A stretch of 64,000 nucleotides of DNA from Bog-473 sp963787485 (GTDB taxonomy: Bacteria > Actinomycetota > Acidimicrobiia > Acidimicrobiales > RAAP-2). The position numbers and the translations under genes are program-made. Under the pieces are notes generated by a model. It was not told the DNA's origin, made no database searches, and saw nothing but the letters and a program-made list of their open reading frames with translations. The stretch is from positions 1,116,001 through 1,180,000 of the forward strand of contig CAWBDF010000007.1 in NCBI GenBank assembly GCA_963787485.1, read 5' to 3'. Positions 51,040 through 59,249 of this stretch are shown here, one piece after another (position 1 is the first letter of the stretch; every line of letters starts with the position of its first letter).

Positions 51040-51432
51040 ATGGTCTATTCCGACGTCGATCCCCAAGCAGGGTCAAATGAGCCGACCGACACGTTCACCC
51101 AGGTGTTTGGAGTGTCCCAAGACGACCTTCAGCGGAAGGGTGTCGATGTCTCGGATTACGTGCGAAAGGACTGGCGGAAGGCTGCCCGAAACGAGAAACG
51201 GATGGCATCTGTCTGGGCAGCGGCGCCAGCGTCGGAACAGGCGAGGAACCCAATCACTGATCTGGGGTCTGAGGGGCTTCTACCTCATGTTCTTGACCGT
51301 AGGAATCCTGATCCTGTCAACCTTTGCATCGGGGCCGCTGCGGATTGCACTACTCGGCCTCGCAGGCCTTGCCAAGGCCAAACCCATCGCCGCCATCTTG
51401 TCGGCGGCCCTGATGCTCGACCTCCTCGGTGA
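51040..51432 (+). CDS. hypothetical protein, possibly frameshifted in its second half
   Basis: ATG 51040 opens MVYSDVDPQAGSNEPTDTFT, then QVFGVSQDDLQRKGVDVSDY and VRKDWRKAARNEKRMASVWA. This about 80-residue part is native-looking. Afterwards this frame becomes Arg/Pro-rich, while another frame from about 51270 gives a hydrophobic GFYLMFLTVGILILSTFASG and AILSAALMLDLLGEDSAAGR. A one-base indel near 51270 could join the two into a membrane protein of about 170 aa. No family recognised. Confidence 0.4.
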   Translation: MVYSDVDPQAGSNEPTDTFTQVFGVSQDDLQRKGVDVSDYVRKDWRKAARNEKRMASVWAAAPASEQARNPITDLGSEGLLPHVLDRRNPDPVNLCIGAAADCTTRPRRPCQGQTHRRHLVGGPDARPPR

Positions 51433-51549
51433 GGATTCAGCGGCCGGCCGCATCCGAGATGCCTGCGCATCACTCACCGACCTCTCCGCTTCCACACCCG
51501 CGATCGGAGACGCCATCGCCTCCGCCCTCTTATTCCTTACCCACACGTA

Positions 51550-51826
51550 GGGGAAGGTAGCTCTCGGCGAAGACCTCGAGCCCGTTCTTACGATGACCTC
51601 ACCGTCGACGCATCCACGGGGTGGCGGCCCAGGCCTATTCGTCGCCCTGCTCGTCGTGGCGGCCAACGTCCGGAAGATCCGGTCGTTCCAGGCGGCGAGA
51701 ACAGCGGGAGGCTCGAGCAAGCCCCGTCGGCCTCGTCGGCGCAAGACCACGCCCATCACGCATTGGCGCCCGTCGGCGGCCACGGCAACTAACTCGTCGG
51801 ACCCGGACCCTCCGCTGATCGCCTGA
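51550..51826 (+). pseudogene. C-terminal remnant of a DDE transposase (copy 2)
   Basis: The frames RRIHGVAAQAY and, after one base, LFVALLVVAANVRKIRSFQA with RRPRRRKTTPITHWRP correspond residue by residue to the remnant at 46626 (RRRLNG, ALLLLAANVRKIQAF, RPRRRRARSLETWRP). The two copies have diverged clearly, so they are separate old insertions of related elements. The downstream 200 bp also shares the right-end sequence. Confidence 0.6.
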
Positions 51827-52039
51827 CCCGGCGTAGCGGCCCCTTCTCGTGGCACCCCGGGCTTCGTCGCGCCCATCGGGCGGCAGGCGAGCAGGGTAGA
51901 GCGAGGTTGGCGTGCTTCTAGGGCCTCGGAGGCGGCCTCTGCCCTCAACTCAACAAGAATCCAGCGTTGGGGCGCTCCATGGCCTGGGTTTTGTCGATTG
52001 GAGGTGTCCAGTTCTGTCGGCACCCCCTGCGTGCGTGCG

Positions 52040-52123
52040 TGGGCGAGGCGGGACTTGAACCCGCACATCCTTTCGGACACAGGAACCTGAATCCTGCGCG
52101 TCTGCCTATTCCGCCACTCGCCC
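52040..52123 (-). tRNA. leuT: tRNA-Leu (anticodon CAG)
   Basis: Read on the minus strand the acceptor stem GGGCGAG (52123-52117) pairs with CTCGCCC (52047-52041), followed by discriminator A. The D-arm GTGGCGGAATAGGCAGAC has the long Leu-type loop. The anticodon stem CAGGA/TCCTG encloses TTCAGGT, giving CAG. A class-II variable arm (TGTCCGAAAGGATG) and the T-arm GCGGGTTCAAGTCCCGC follow. CCA is not encoded. A tRNA-Leu gene lies beside fhaA in mycobacteria too; the symbol is by that analogy. The IS remnant ends within about 10 bp of its 3' end. Confidence 0.95.
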
Positions 52124-52255
52124 GAGCGACCGGCCAACAGTAGTCCCTCGTCCTGCGGCCACCGCCGGGGCGCCCTCTGCCGGCGCGCAGGTGACCAGGT
52201 CAGACGGTTGCCCACTCCCGGTGTGGCGCTGCGGCCCGGTAATCTCTGGGGGACC

Positions 52256-52912
52256 ATGGGACTCCAGAAGTTTGAGGAGCGCCTCGAGCGTCTGGTGGAG
52301 GGAACGTTGGCCAAGCCGTTTCGGAGCAATCTCCAACCGGTCGAGATCGGTCGGAGGCTCACTCGGGAGATGGACCTCCACCGACGCGTAGGGGTCCGCG
52401 GCCTGATTGCCCCGAACGCCTTCGCCGTGACGCTGTCAGCGGCCGACGTGGGCCGGTTCGCCAATTTCATTGACGCGCTGTCACGGGAGCTCTCCGACGC
52501 CGCCCGTGAGCACGCCCGGATTGAGGGGTACTCGTTCGTGGGTCCGGTCGAGGTGGAGATCTACGAGGGGGCTGGCCTGAAGCCCGGCCGCTTCACCGTC
52601 GCGGCCGAGGTCCAAGAGAGCGAGGACGGGGGGTTCCTGGCCGAGGTCGTGCTGCCCGACGGGCGCCGGGTCAGCGTCGGGCTCGACCCGCTGGTCATCG
52701 GCCGCCTCCCCGAGTGCGACGTGGTCCTGGCCGACTCCAACGTCAGCCGCCGCCATGCCGAGCTGCGGCGGAAGGGTGACGGCGTGTTCGTCACCGATCT
52801 CGGGTCCACCAACGGCACCAAGGTGAACGGCACCTCGGTGCGCGACCACCTGCTCGCCAGCGGGGACGAGATCAGCGTGGGGTCGACCAAGCTCATCTTC
52901 GAGATGTCGTGA
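52256..52912 (+). CDS. fhaA: FhaA: DUF3662 plus FHA domain protein
   Basis: The 218-residue protein starts MGLQKFEERLERLVEGTLAK. Residues about 1-115 are the DUF3662 domain (FRSNLQPVEIGRRLTREMDL, VAPNAF-like VTLSAADVGRFANFIDALSR). The C-terminal FHA domain has PLVIGRLPECDVVLADSNVS with RRHAEL and DLGSTNGTKVNG, so the phosphothreonine-binding Arg, Ser and Asn are all present. In mycobacteria FhaA binds the MviN/MurJ pseudokinase and PknB. This version is less than half the mycobacterial length, lacking the long disordered linker. It overlaps fhaB by GTGA. Confidence 0.95.
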   Translation: MGLQKFEERLERLVEGTLAKPFRSNLQPVEIGRRLTREMDLHRRVGVRGLIAPNAFAVTLSAADVGRFANFIDALSRELSDAAREHARIEGYSFVGPVEVEIYEGAGLKPGRFTVAAEVQESEDGGFLAEVVLPDGRRVSVGLDPLVIGRLPECDVVLADSNVSRRHAELRRKGDGVFVTDLGSTNGTKVNGTSVRDHLLASGDEISVGSTKLIFEMS

Positions 52913-53445
52913 CCACGGCCGGCCCGGTGGCGGTCCTGATCGCCACGCAGAACCTGAACGCGGTCCTGCGGGTCATGCAGTGGGGTGTGATCGTGCTCAT
53001 CTTCTTGTTCTTCCTGCGGGTCATCCGCGCCGTCTGGGTGGAGATGAGCCCGGCCACCGTCCGCAAGCCCCGGTCGGTTCGCCGGCAGGAACGGCGCGAC
53101 CAGCGAGCCGTGGCCAAGCCGGTGGAGGCCGCAGCTCCCCCCCGGCGGCGACGTGCGCTGTACCTCAAGGTGGTCCAGCCTCCCGATCACGCCGGTCGGA
53201 CCTACGACCTCGACGACGAGCTGACCATCGGTCGATCGCCCGGGTGCGGCGTGGCCATGCCCGACGACATCTACACCTCCACCCTCCACGCGCGGTTGTT
53301 TCGGCGCAACGACCAGCTCTGGGTGGAGGATCTCGGCTCCACCAACGGCACGTTCGTCAACTCCGAGCAGATCGGCCAGGCGCTGCGCCTGGGCAAGGGA
53401 GACGTGCTGCAAATCGGCTCGACGGTCTTCGAGGTGTCACGGTGA
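52909..53445 (+). CDS. fhaB: FhaB: membrane-anchored FHA protein
   Basis: The product is 178 aa from GTG 52909, overlapping the fhaA stop (GTGA). One membrane helix (about residues 24-45, QWGVIVLIFLFFLRVIRAVW) is followed by a basic linker and the FHA domain: DELTIGRSPGCGVAMPDDIY, TSTLHARLFRRNDQLWVEDL, GSTNGTFVNSEQIGQALRLG. The phosphothreonine-contact residues (GRS, S-T-x-H, N-G-T) are intact. FhaB (FipA in mycobacteria) is a phosphoprotein partner of the PASTA kinase and of FtsZ/FtsQ-type division proteins. Its stop overlaps the phosphatase start by GTGA. Confidence 0.93.
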   Translation: MTTAGPVAVLIATQNLNAVLRVMQWGVIVLIFLFFLRVIRAVWVEMSPATVRKPRSVRRQERRDQRAVAKPVEAAAPPRRRRALYLKVVQPPDHAGRTYDLDDELTIGRSPGCGVAMPDDIYTSTLHARLFRRNDQLWVEDLGSTNGTFVNSEQIGQALRLGKGDVLQIGSTVFEVSR

Positions 53446-54913
53446 GCGAGCTGCGCGCCGGCTCGGCCACCGATGTGGGCCGGGTCCGCAGCGTCAACCA
53501 GGACATGGTGCTCGATCGGCCCAACCTCTACGCGGTGGCCGACGGGATGGGAGGTCATGCCGGAGGAGAGGTGGCAGCCCGTCTGGCCGTCGAGACGCTC
53601 GAAGCGGCCTTCGGTCGATGGCCGACCAGCGTCGGGCTGCGCGAGGCGGTGGAAGAGGCCAACGTTGCGGTGTGGCGCGAGAGCCAGGTCCACCCCGACC
53701 TCCACGGGATGGGGACGACGCTGACCGCCCTGGCCGTGGTCGATGAATCGGGCGGCCAGGCCACGTTGGCCCTGGCCAACGTGGGTGACTCGCGGGCCTA
53801 CCTGTTCTCGAGGGGCGCCCTCACCCAGATCACCTTCGACCACAGCCTGGCCGAGGAGCGGGTGCGTCTGGGCGAAATGACCGAGGCGGAGGCCGCCGTC
53901 CACCCGCAGCGGCACATCCTCACCCGCGCCCTGGGGGTGTCCGCCGACGTCCAGGTGGACGTGTGGGAATTGGGAGCCCCCCGGGGAACTCGGGTGCTGC
54001 TCTGCTCCGACGGGCTGTCCAACGAGGTTGGACCCGAGGAGATCGCGGCCATTTTGGAACGCGAGACCGATCCCGCCGAGGCGGCCCGGTCTTTGGTGGA
54101 GGTGGCCAACGAGCACGGAGGCGCCGACAACATCACCGTGGTCGTGGTCGACGTCCTCTCCGGGGACGAGACCTCGAGCGCCGGGATCGTCCTCGTTCCC
54201 GCCGTGGAGGCGACGGGTGACACCGTCCCGCCGCCGCCGCCGCCGCCAGCGCCCCCCGGGCCCCCGCCGTGCCTTCGCGCCCGCTGCGGCCCGACGACAC
54301 CCTCGCGCTGGGCACGCACCTCGAGTTCGGACCCGGCACGTCGACGCTCACCGAGGCCGAGCCGCGCAGCGACGAGTTCTTCGTCGGCGCGCCCGGTTCG
54401 ATGCCGCTGTCGCGCTCGTCGACGCGGGTTCCACCACCACCACCACTACCACCCACCACCACCCGCGCGTCCGAGAAGGAGACCCGCGGTGAGCGCCGCC
54501 GCCGGCTGGGCATCACGCGACGCGTCACGCCCCGGGTGATCGGGTTCCTCCTTCTCGTCGCCGCGGTGCCGGTGGCGGCTTATTACGTGCTGCGGTGGTA
54601 CGCCTACGACAATTGGATCGTCGTGCTCCAGGGCAACCAGGTGGTGGTGACCCAGGGCCAACCCGGTGGTGTGCTGTGGTTCCACCCCAGGGTGGTCGAC
54701 CGCACGGGTATCACGCGGAGCCAGGTCACTCCCACCGCCGTGGTCCCGTTGAAGGCGGGCGTCCAGAAGAGCTCGCTGCACGACGCCCAGCAGTACGTGG
54801 CGAACATCACGATGTCTTCCGCGCCGACCGGGTCGGTGACCACTACGACCACGCAGCCGAAGCCGACGACCGGCACGAGCGCCACCACGACCACGACCAC
54901 GACGGCCCCATGA
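53442..54913 (+). CDS. pstP: PstP: PP2C Ser/Thr phosphatase, interrupted by a one-base frameshift
   Basis: GTG 53442 overlaps fhaB. The PP2C domain (residues about 1-240) has SATDVGRVRSVNQDMVLDRP, AVADGMGGHAGGEVAARLAV (metal-binding DGMGGH), VGDSRAYLF, RVLLCSDGLSNEV and GGADNITVVVVDVL. After a Pro run, the zero frame turns into Arg/Ser-rich nonsense and stops at 54539. The -1 frame gives TLALGTHLEFGPGTSTLTEA, a basic stretch, a membrane helix (VIGFLLLVAAVPVAAYYVLR), an extracellular part and a poly-Thr tail to 54913. The expected PstP is the joined product of about 490 aa. The break is at the C6 run 54252-54257 or the C5 run 54261-54265. Confidence 0.85.
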
Positions 54914-54966
54914 CGTGCCATCCGCGTCCCCGCGGCCGAAGTCGCCCAGCGTAGGCTCAGGTCCCG

Positions 54967-56940
54967 ATGCAACCTGTGGAGGAACCGCGCGTCTACTCGG
55001 GCCGCTACGAGGTCACCCACGTGGTGGCGCGCGGCGGTATGGCCCAGGTCTACCGGGCGATTGATCTTCAGCTCGATCGTCCGGTCGCCCTCAAGGTCCT
55101 GTTCCCCGAGCTGTCGGTCGATCGCACCTTCGTCGAGCGCTTCCGCCGCGAGGCCCAGGCGGCAGCCAACCTGTCCCACCCCAACATCGTCCCCGTTTTC
55201 GACTGGGGTGAAGACGACGGCGCGTACTTCATCGTGATGCAATACGTCGACGGGCGCCCCCTCTCGGCGGTCTTGCGCGACCCCGACCCGCTGCCGCCGA
55301 GCCAGATCGCCACCATCGGCGCCGGGGTGGCCGCCGCTCTGGCCTTCGCGCACCGCCATGGGGTGATCCACCGTGACGTGAAGCCGGGCAACGTGCTCAT
55401 CACGCCCGAAGGGGACGTCAAAGTCACCGACTTCGGCATCGCCCGGGCGGTCAACACGGAGGAGAGCCTGACCCAGACCGGAGCTGTCATGGGCACGGCG
55501 GCCTACTTCTCTCCCGAACAGGCCGAGGGGAAGGGGGTCGACGCACGCAGCGACATCTACTCGCTGGGCGTGGTCCTCTACGAAATGGCGACGGGCCGCC
55601 CACCGTTTACGGGTGACTCCCCCGTGGCGGTGGCCTCCAAGCACGTACGCGACCAGCCGCTGCTGCCGCGCCAGGTGAACGCCGGGGTACCCCCGGCGCT
55701 CCAGGCCGTGGTCATGAAGGCCATGGCCAAGAACCCCGAGGACCGCTACCGGTCGGCCGAGGAGCTTCGGGCCGACCTGCTGCGCTTCGCCGAGGGGCGC
55801 CCGGTCGAGGCGGGCGACCCCAGTGCCACCTCCGTCATGGCCGTCATGTCCGACACGGGTGCCACCCAGCTGGTGGCCAGCTCGACGGGGCGGACCACGG
55901 CGGTGCCGGCCCGTGGGGTGCCACCCCTGATGGACGAGGAGGCGGATCGAAAAAAGCGGACCCGTCGACTCGTGTTGCTCCTCGTCCTCCTCCTGGTGGC
56001 GCTCGGGGTGATCGCCTTCTTCTTGCTCCGCGCGGTGGGCGTGTTCGACGGCAACGTCACCGTCCCCAACGTCGTGGGCCAGACGCAGACCGTGGCCACC
56101 CAGACGCTCCAGAACGACCATCTGGCCGTCGGCACCGTCACCCGGCACACCAGCATCGCGGCCAACGGGACGGTGCTGTCCACGAGCCCTCGGAACGGCA
56201 CGTCGGTGAGCCGCAACTCCAAGGTGAACCTGGTGGTGAGCTCCGGGGCGCAGGTGCCCACGGTCACCGTCCCGTCCGTGAAGGGCCAGCAGCTCACCCC
56301 CGCCCTCCAGGAGATCACCGCCGCCGGTCTGACCTACAAGCTCACGTACGTCACCAGCAACCAGCCGACCGGCACCGTGCTCGAGCAGAGCCCGGCCGGC
56401 GGCGCGCACGTCAAGGCCACCGAGAAGGTGCTCCTGACCGTGTCGGGAACCCAGAACGAGACCTCCGTGCCGAGCGTCGTCGGGCAGTCGCCGGACACCG
56501 CCGGCGCCCTCTTGGCCCGGGACGGGCTGAACGTGGGCGTCACGTCGAGTGGCTGTCCCACCCCGGTTTCGAGCGGCCTGGTGGCGGCCCAGAACCCCGG
56601 CGGTGGCGCGACCGTGCAGCCCAACACCTCGGTGAACCTCGTGGTGTCCAACTGTGTCTCGGTCCCCGGGGTCGTCGGACAGACCGCCGCGAGCGCGCAG
56701 TCCGCCATCGGCGGCCAGGGCTTGATGGCGGCCACCACGGTCGATCAGAGCTGTGCCGGCGGCGCCAGTCCGGGCAGTGTGGACGCGCAGAACCCCGGTG
56801 CCGGCACGCAGGTCGCTCCCGGGAGCACGGTGACGCTCTCGGTCTGCCAGCCCGCCGCCACCACGACGACCACCCCGACGTCCACGTCGACGTCGACCTC
56901 GTCCACCACGACGACCCGGGCCGGGGGCGCGACGCCCTAG
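54967..56940 (+). CDS. pknB: PknB: PASTA-domain Ser/Thr protein kinase
   Basis: The 657-residue transmembrane kinase: residues 12-275 form the kinase domain (GRYEVTHVVARGGMAQVYRA, Lys in PVALKVLF, GVIHRDVKPGNVLI, VTDFGIARAVNTEESLTQTG, GTAAYFSPEQAEG). A juxtamembrane linker, one helix (about 335-357, LVLLLVLLLVALGVIAFFLL) and four PASTA repeats (NVTVPNVVGQTQTVATQTLQ, TVTVPSVKGQQLTPALQEIT, TSVPSVVGQSPDTAGALLAR, VSVPGVVGQTAASAQSAIGG) follow, then a Thr-rich tail. It senses muropeptides or lipid II outside and phosphorylates FHA-protein partners. It sits directly after pstP; rodA, pbpA and pknA, usual in between, are missing. Confidence 0.97.
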   Translation: MQPVEEPRVYSGRYEVTHVVARGGMAQVYRAIDLQLDRPVALKVLFPELSVDRTFVERFRREAQAAANLSHPNIVPVFDWGEDDGAYFIVMQYVDGRPLSAVLRDPDPLPPSQIATIGAGVAAALAFAHRHGVIHRDVKPGNVLITPEGDVKVTDFGIARAVNTEESLTQTGAVMGTAAYFSPEQAEGKGVDARSDIYSLGVVLYEMATGRPPFTGDSPVAVASKHVRDQPLLPRQVNAGVPPALQAVVMKAMAKNPEDRYRSAEELRADLLRFAEGRPVEAGDPSATSVMAVMSDTGATQLVASSTGRTTAVPARGVPPLMDEEADRKKRTRRLVLLLVLLLVALGVIAFFLLRAVGVFDGNVTVPNVVGQTQTVATQTLQNDHLAVGTVTRHTSIAANGTVLSTSPRNGTSVSRNSKVNLVVSSGAQVPTVTVPSVKGQQLTPALQEITAAGLTYKLTYVTSNQPTGTVLEQSPAGGAHVKATEKVLLTVSGTQNETSVPSVVGQSPDTAGALLARDGLNVGVTSSGCPTPVSSGLVAAQNPGGGATVQPNTSVNLVVSNCVSVPGVVGQTAASAQSAIGGQGLMAATTVDQSCAGGASPGSVDAQNPGAGTQVAPGSTVTLSVCQPAATTTTTPTSTSTSTSSTTTTRAGGATP

Positions 56941-57521
56941 CGCGCCACGCCCAACCCGGCCAAGAAGTTGGCGAGCAGCGCCGGCCCGGACGCGGTGAGC
57001 ACTGACTCGGGGTGGAACTGGACGCCTTCGACCCGCTGGGTCCGGTGGCGCAGGCCCATCACCACCCCGTCGGTCGAGGTGGCGGTCACCTCCAGCTCGG
57101 CGGGCACCGAGGCCGGATCCACCACGAGCGAGTGGTACCGCGTGGCCACGAACGGGTTGGGCAGTCCGGCGAAGATGCCCCGGCCGTCGTGGTGGATCTC
57201 CGAGGTCTTGCCGTGCATGAGATGGGGTGCCGGCACCACCCGGCCGCCGAAGACCTGGCCGATGCACTGGTGTCCGAGGCACACCCCGAGGACGGGGATC
57301 TCCCCGGCCAAGCCGGCGATGGCCCGCAGGCTCACGCCGCCGTCCTCGGGCCGCCCGGGGCCGGGCGAGATGAGCACGGCGTCGGGACGCTCCGCCCGGA
57401 TGCCCGAGAGGTCGATGGCGTCGTTGCGGAACACCACGGGCTCGGCCCCGAGTTCTCCGAGCTCTTGGACCAGGTTGTAGACGAAGGAGTCGAAATTGTC
57501 GACGACCAGCACCCGGGGGCC
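56937..57521 (-). CDS. trpG: glutamine amidotransferase, anthranilate/aminodeoxychorismate synthase component II
   Basis: The product is 194 aa from ATG 57521 (MGPRVLVVDNFDSFVYNLVQ). The class-I GATase triad is complete: nucleophile in PVLGVCLGHQCIGQVFGG (Cys), and His and Glu in GVQFHPESVLT. The N-terminal D-N-F-D-S-F-V-Y-N signature is that of TrpG/PabA. It supplies ammonia from glutamine to TrpE or PabB; no synthase large subunit is here. A stand-alone trpG/pabA next to pknB is the normal order in mycobacteria. It is convergent with pknB, overlapping it by 4 bp. Confidence 0.93.
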   Translation of the reverse strand, partial: GPRVLVVDNFDSFVYNLVQELGELGAEPVVFRNDAIDLSGIRAERPDAVLISPGPGRPEDGGVSLRAIAGLAGEIPVLGVCLGHQCIGQVFGGRVVPAPHLMHGKTSEIHHDGRGIFAGLPNPFVATRYHSLVVDPASVPAELEVTATSTDGVVMGLRHRTQRVEGVQFHPESVLTASGPALLANFLAGLGVAR

Positions 57522-57565
57522 CATGGAGGGAGGAGCGTATCCGCCCTGCCCGAGGCGCCCCACCG

Positions 57566-57901
57566 GTGCTCGCTAACCTCTCACCGGTGGCGACCGGCAC
57601 GAAGGGTCCAGGAGGCGCATCGCGCAAGGGGAAGTCGGCCACGGGCCGCGCCTCGAAGGTTGGGCGCTACAAGACGGCCGAGGAGAGCGGTCGTTACACC
57701 GCACCCATTCCCAAGAGCGTCCGCCACAGCCCCCCGTGGTTCGGGGCGCTGATCCTGGTGCTCTTGATCGGCGGCGTGGTGGTGATCACGGTCAACTACC
57801 TGGCCCACCTGCCCTTCTTGGCGCACGGCTCACCGTGGGGCCTGGTTGTCGGCCTGGCCATGATCTTCGCCGGGTTCCTGTTCGCCACTCGGTACCACTG
57901 A
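57566..57901 (+). CDS. crgA: CrgA-family cell-division protein
   Basis: The product is 111 aa from GTG 57566; GTG 57587 (VATGTKG) is the alternative. A basic N-terminus (SRKGKSATGRASKVGRYKTA) is followed by SGRYTAPIPKSVRHSPPWFG, the CrgA signature before helix 1 (ALILVLLIGGVVVITVNYLA), a short loop and helix 2 (GLVVGLAMIFAGFLFATRYH), with the typical A-T-R-Y-H end. CrgA is an actinobacterial inner-membrane protein that recruits or inhibits divisome components such as FtsZ and FtsI. Divergent from trpG, as in mycobacteria. Confidence 0.93.
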   Translation: MLANLSPVATGTKGPGGASRKGKSATGRASKVGRYKTAEESGRYTAPIPKSVRHSPPWFGALILVLLIGGVVVITVNYLAHLPFLAHGSPWGLVVGLAMIFAGFLFATRYH

Positions 57902-57953
57902 CGTCCCGGCGCGCTCCGGCCCCCGCGCGTCGAGGGGGTGACATAGCGACTCG

Positions 57954-59129
57954 CTATCCGAGGCGCTCGATGACGGTGGCGTTGGCCATCCCGCCGCCCT
58001 CGCACATGGTGAGCAGCCCATAGCGTCCGCCCGTGCGCTCGAGCTCGTTGAGAAGGGTGGCCATGAGTTTGCCTCCCGACGCCCCGAGCGGGTGACCCAG
58101 CGCGATGGCCCCGCCGTTGGGGTTGACGATCTCCATGTTGGGGTGGTGCTCGCGCTCCCAGGCCAGGACCACCGAGGCGAACGCCTCGTTGATCTCCACC
58201 ACGTCGATGTCGTCGAGCGTGAGCTTCGCCCGCTCGAGCACGGCGGTGGTGGCTGGGATGGGACCGGTGAGCATGGTGACCGGGTCGACGCCGGCCAGGG
58301 CGAAGGCATGGAAGCGGGCGCGGGGGCGTAGGCCGAGGGCATTGGCCCTCTCCTCGCTCATGATCAACATGGCCGACGCGCCGTCGGTGATCTGCGACGA
58401 GCTCCCGGCGGTGATCTTCCCGTCTTCCTTGAAGGCCGGCTTGAGCTTGGCCAGCACCTCGACGGTGGAGTCAGGCCGGATGCCCTCGTCGGCGGCGAAG
58501 ACCTGCTCGGTCTCGACCCCCTCGTCGTCGCGCACGCGCACGGGCACGATCTCGTTCTCGAAGCGACCCTCGGCGGTGGCCCGGGCGGCCCGCTGGTGGC
58601 TCTGCACGGAGAAGGCGTCCATCTCCTGGCGCGAGATGCCCCATTTGTCCGCGATCATCTCCGCCCCGATTCCCTGTCCGGGCAATCCGGTCTCGGCGTA
58701 CCGCGCGTTCATGCGGGGCCCGAAGGGCAGCCCGAACTCGGGGACCACCGAGGCACCCATGGGGGTACGGGTCATGGACTCCACGCCGGCGGCGACGACG
58801 ATGTCGTAGGCCCCGGCCATGACCCCTTGGGCGGCGAAATGGGCCGCCTGTTGTGACGAGCCGCACTGGCGGTCGAGGGTGGTGCCCGGGACCGACTCGG
58901 GCCATCCGGCGGCGAGCACGGCGTTGCGGCCGATGTTGACCGACTGCTCCGAGATCTGGGTGACGCACCCCATGATGACGTCCTCCACCAGCGCCGGGTC
59001 GAGTTGGTTGCGCTCGGCCAGCGCGGTGAGGACCTCCGAGGCCAGGTCCACGGCGTGCCAGTTGCGCAGCGAGCCGTTGCGCTTCCCGCCCGCGGTCCGG
59101 ACGGCGTCGACGACGACAGCGGTGGTCAT
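57954..59129 (-). CDS. thiolase (acetyl-CoA C-acyltransferase)
   Basis: The product is 391 aa from ATG 59129 (MTTAVVVDAVRTAGGKRNGS). The thiolase fold is complete. The acyl-accepting Cys is in TTLDRQCGSSQQAAHFAAQG (about residue 90), the catalytic His in IVNPNGGAIALGHPLGASGG and the second Cys in YGLLTMCEGGGMANATVIER; the N-E-A-F-A motif is in DIDVVEINEAFASVVLAWE. It catalyses thiolytic cleavage or condensation of acyl-CoA with acetyl-CoA in fatty-acid or steroid side-chain degradation. Degradative thiolases of this length are usual in actinobacteria. No beta-oxidation genes are adjacent. Confidence 0.93.
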   Translation of the reverse strand: MTTAVVVDAVRTAGGKRNGSLRNWHAVDLASEVLTALAERNQLDPALVEDVIMGCVTQISEQSVNIGRNAVLAAGWPESVPGTTLDRQCGSSQQAAHFAAQGVMAGAYDIVVAAGVESMTRTPMGASVVPEFGLPFGPRMNARYAETGLPGQGIGAEMIADKWGISRQEMDAFSVQSHQRAARATAEGRFENEIVPVRVRDDEGVETEQVFAADEGIRPDSTVEVLAKLKPAFKEDGKITAGSSSQITDGASAMLIMSEERANALGLRPRARFHAFALAGVDPVTMLTGPIPATTAVLERAKLTLDDIDVVEINEAFASVVLAWEREHHPNMEIVNPNGGAIALGHPLGASGGKLMATLLNELERTGGRYGLLTMCEGGGMANATVIERLG

Positions 59130-59249
59130 GGTGTTCCTCCGATCGGTGGCCATCAGCCGGCCGGGCGCTCCAGAGCGCATCGGGCCGGGCTGACGCATTC
59201 TACCTGGCCTTCTCCGTATGCCGGCCCGGCGGGGCGACCGTTCTCTGGT

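Noticed and set aside
1..52000. Prophage or conjugative element
   Set aside because: No capsid, terminase, portal, integrase, relaxase or type IV secretion gene is present.
54604..57642. A 1012-codon open frame on the minus strand across pknB and the start of trpG
   Set aside because: It is antisense to pknB, whose domains are unmistakable. The translation is Arg/Gly/His-rich without any domain, as usual for GC-rich shadow frames.
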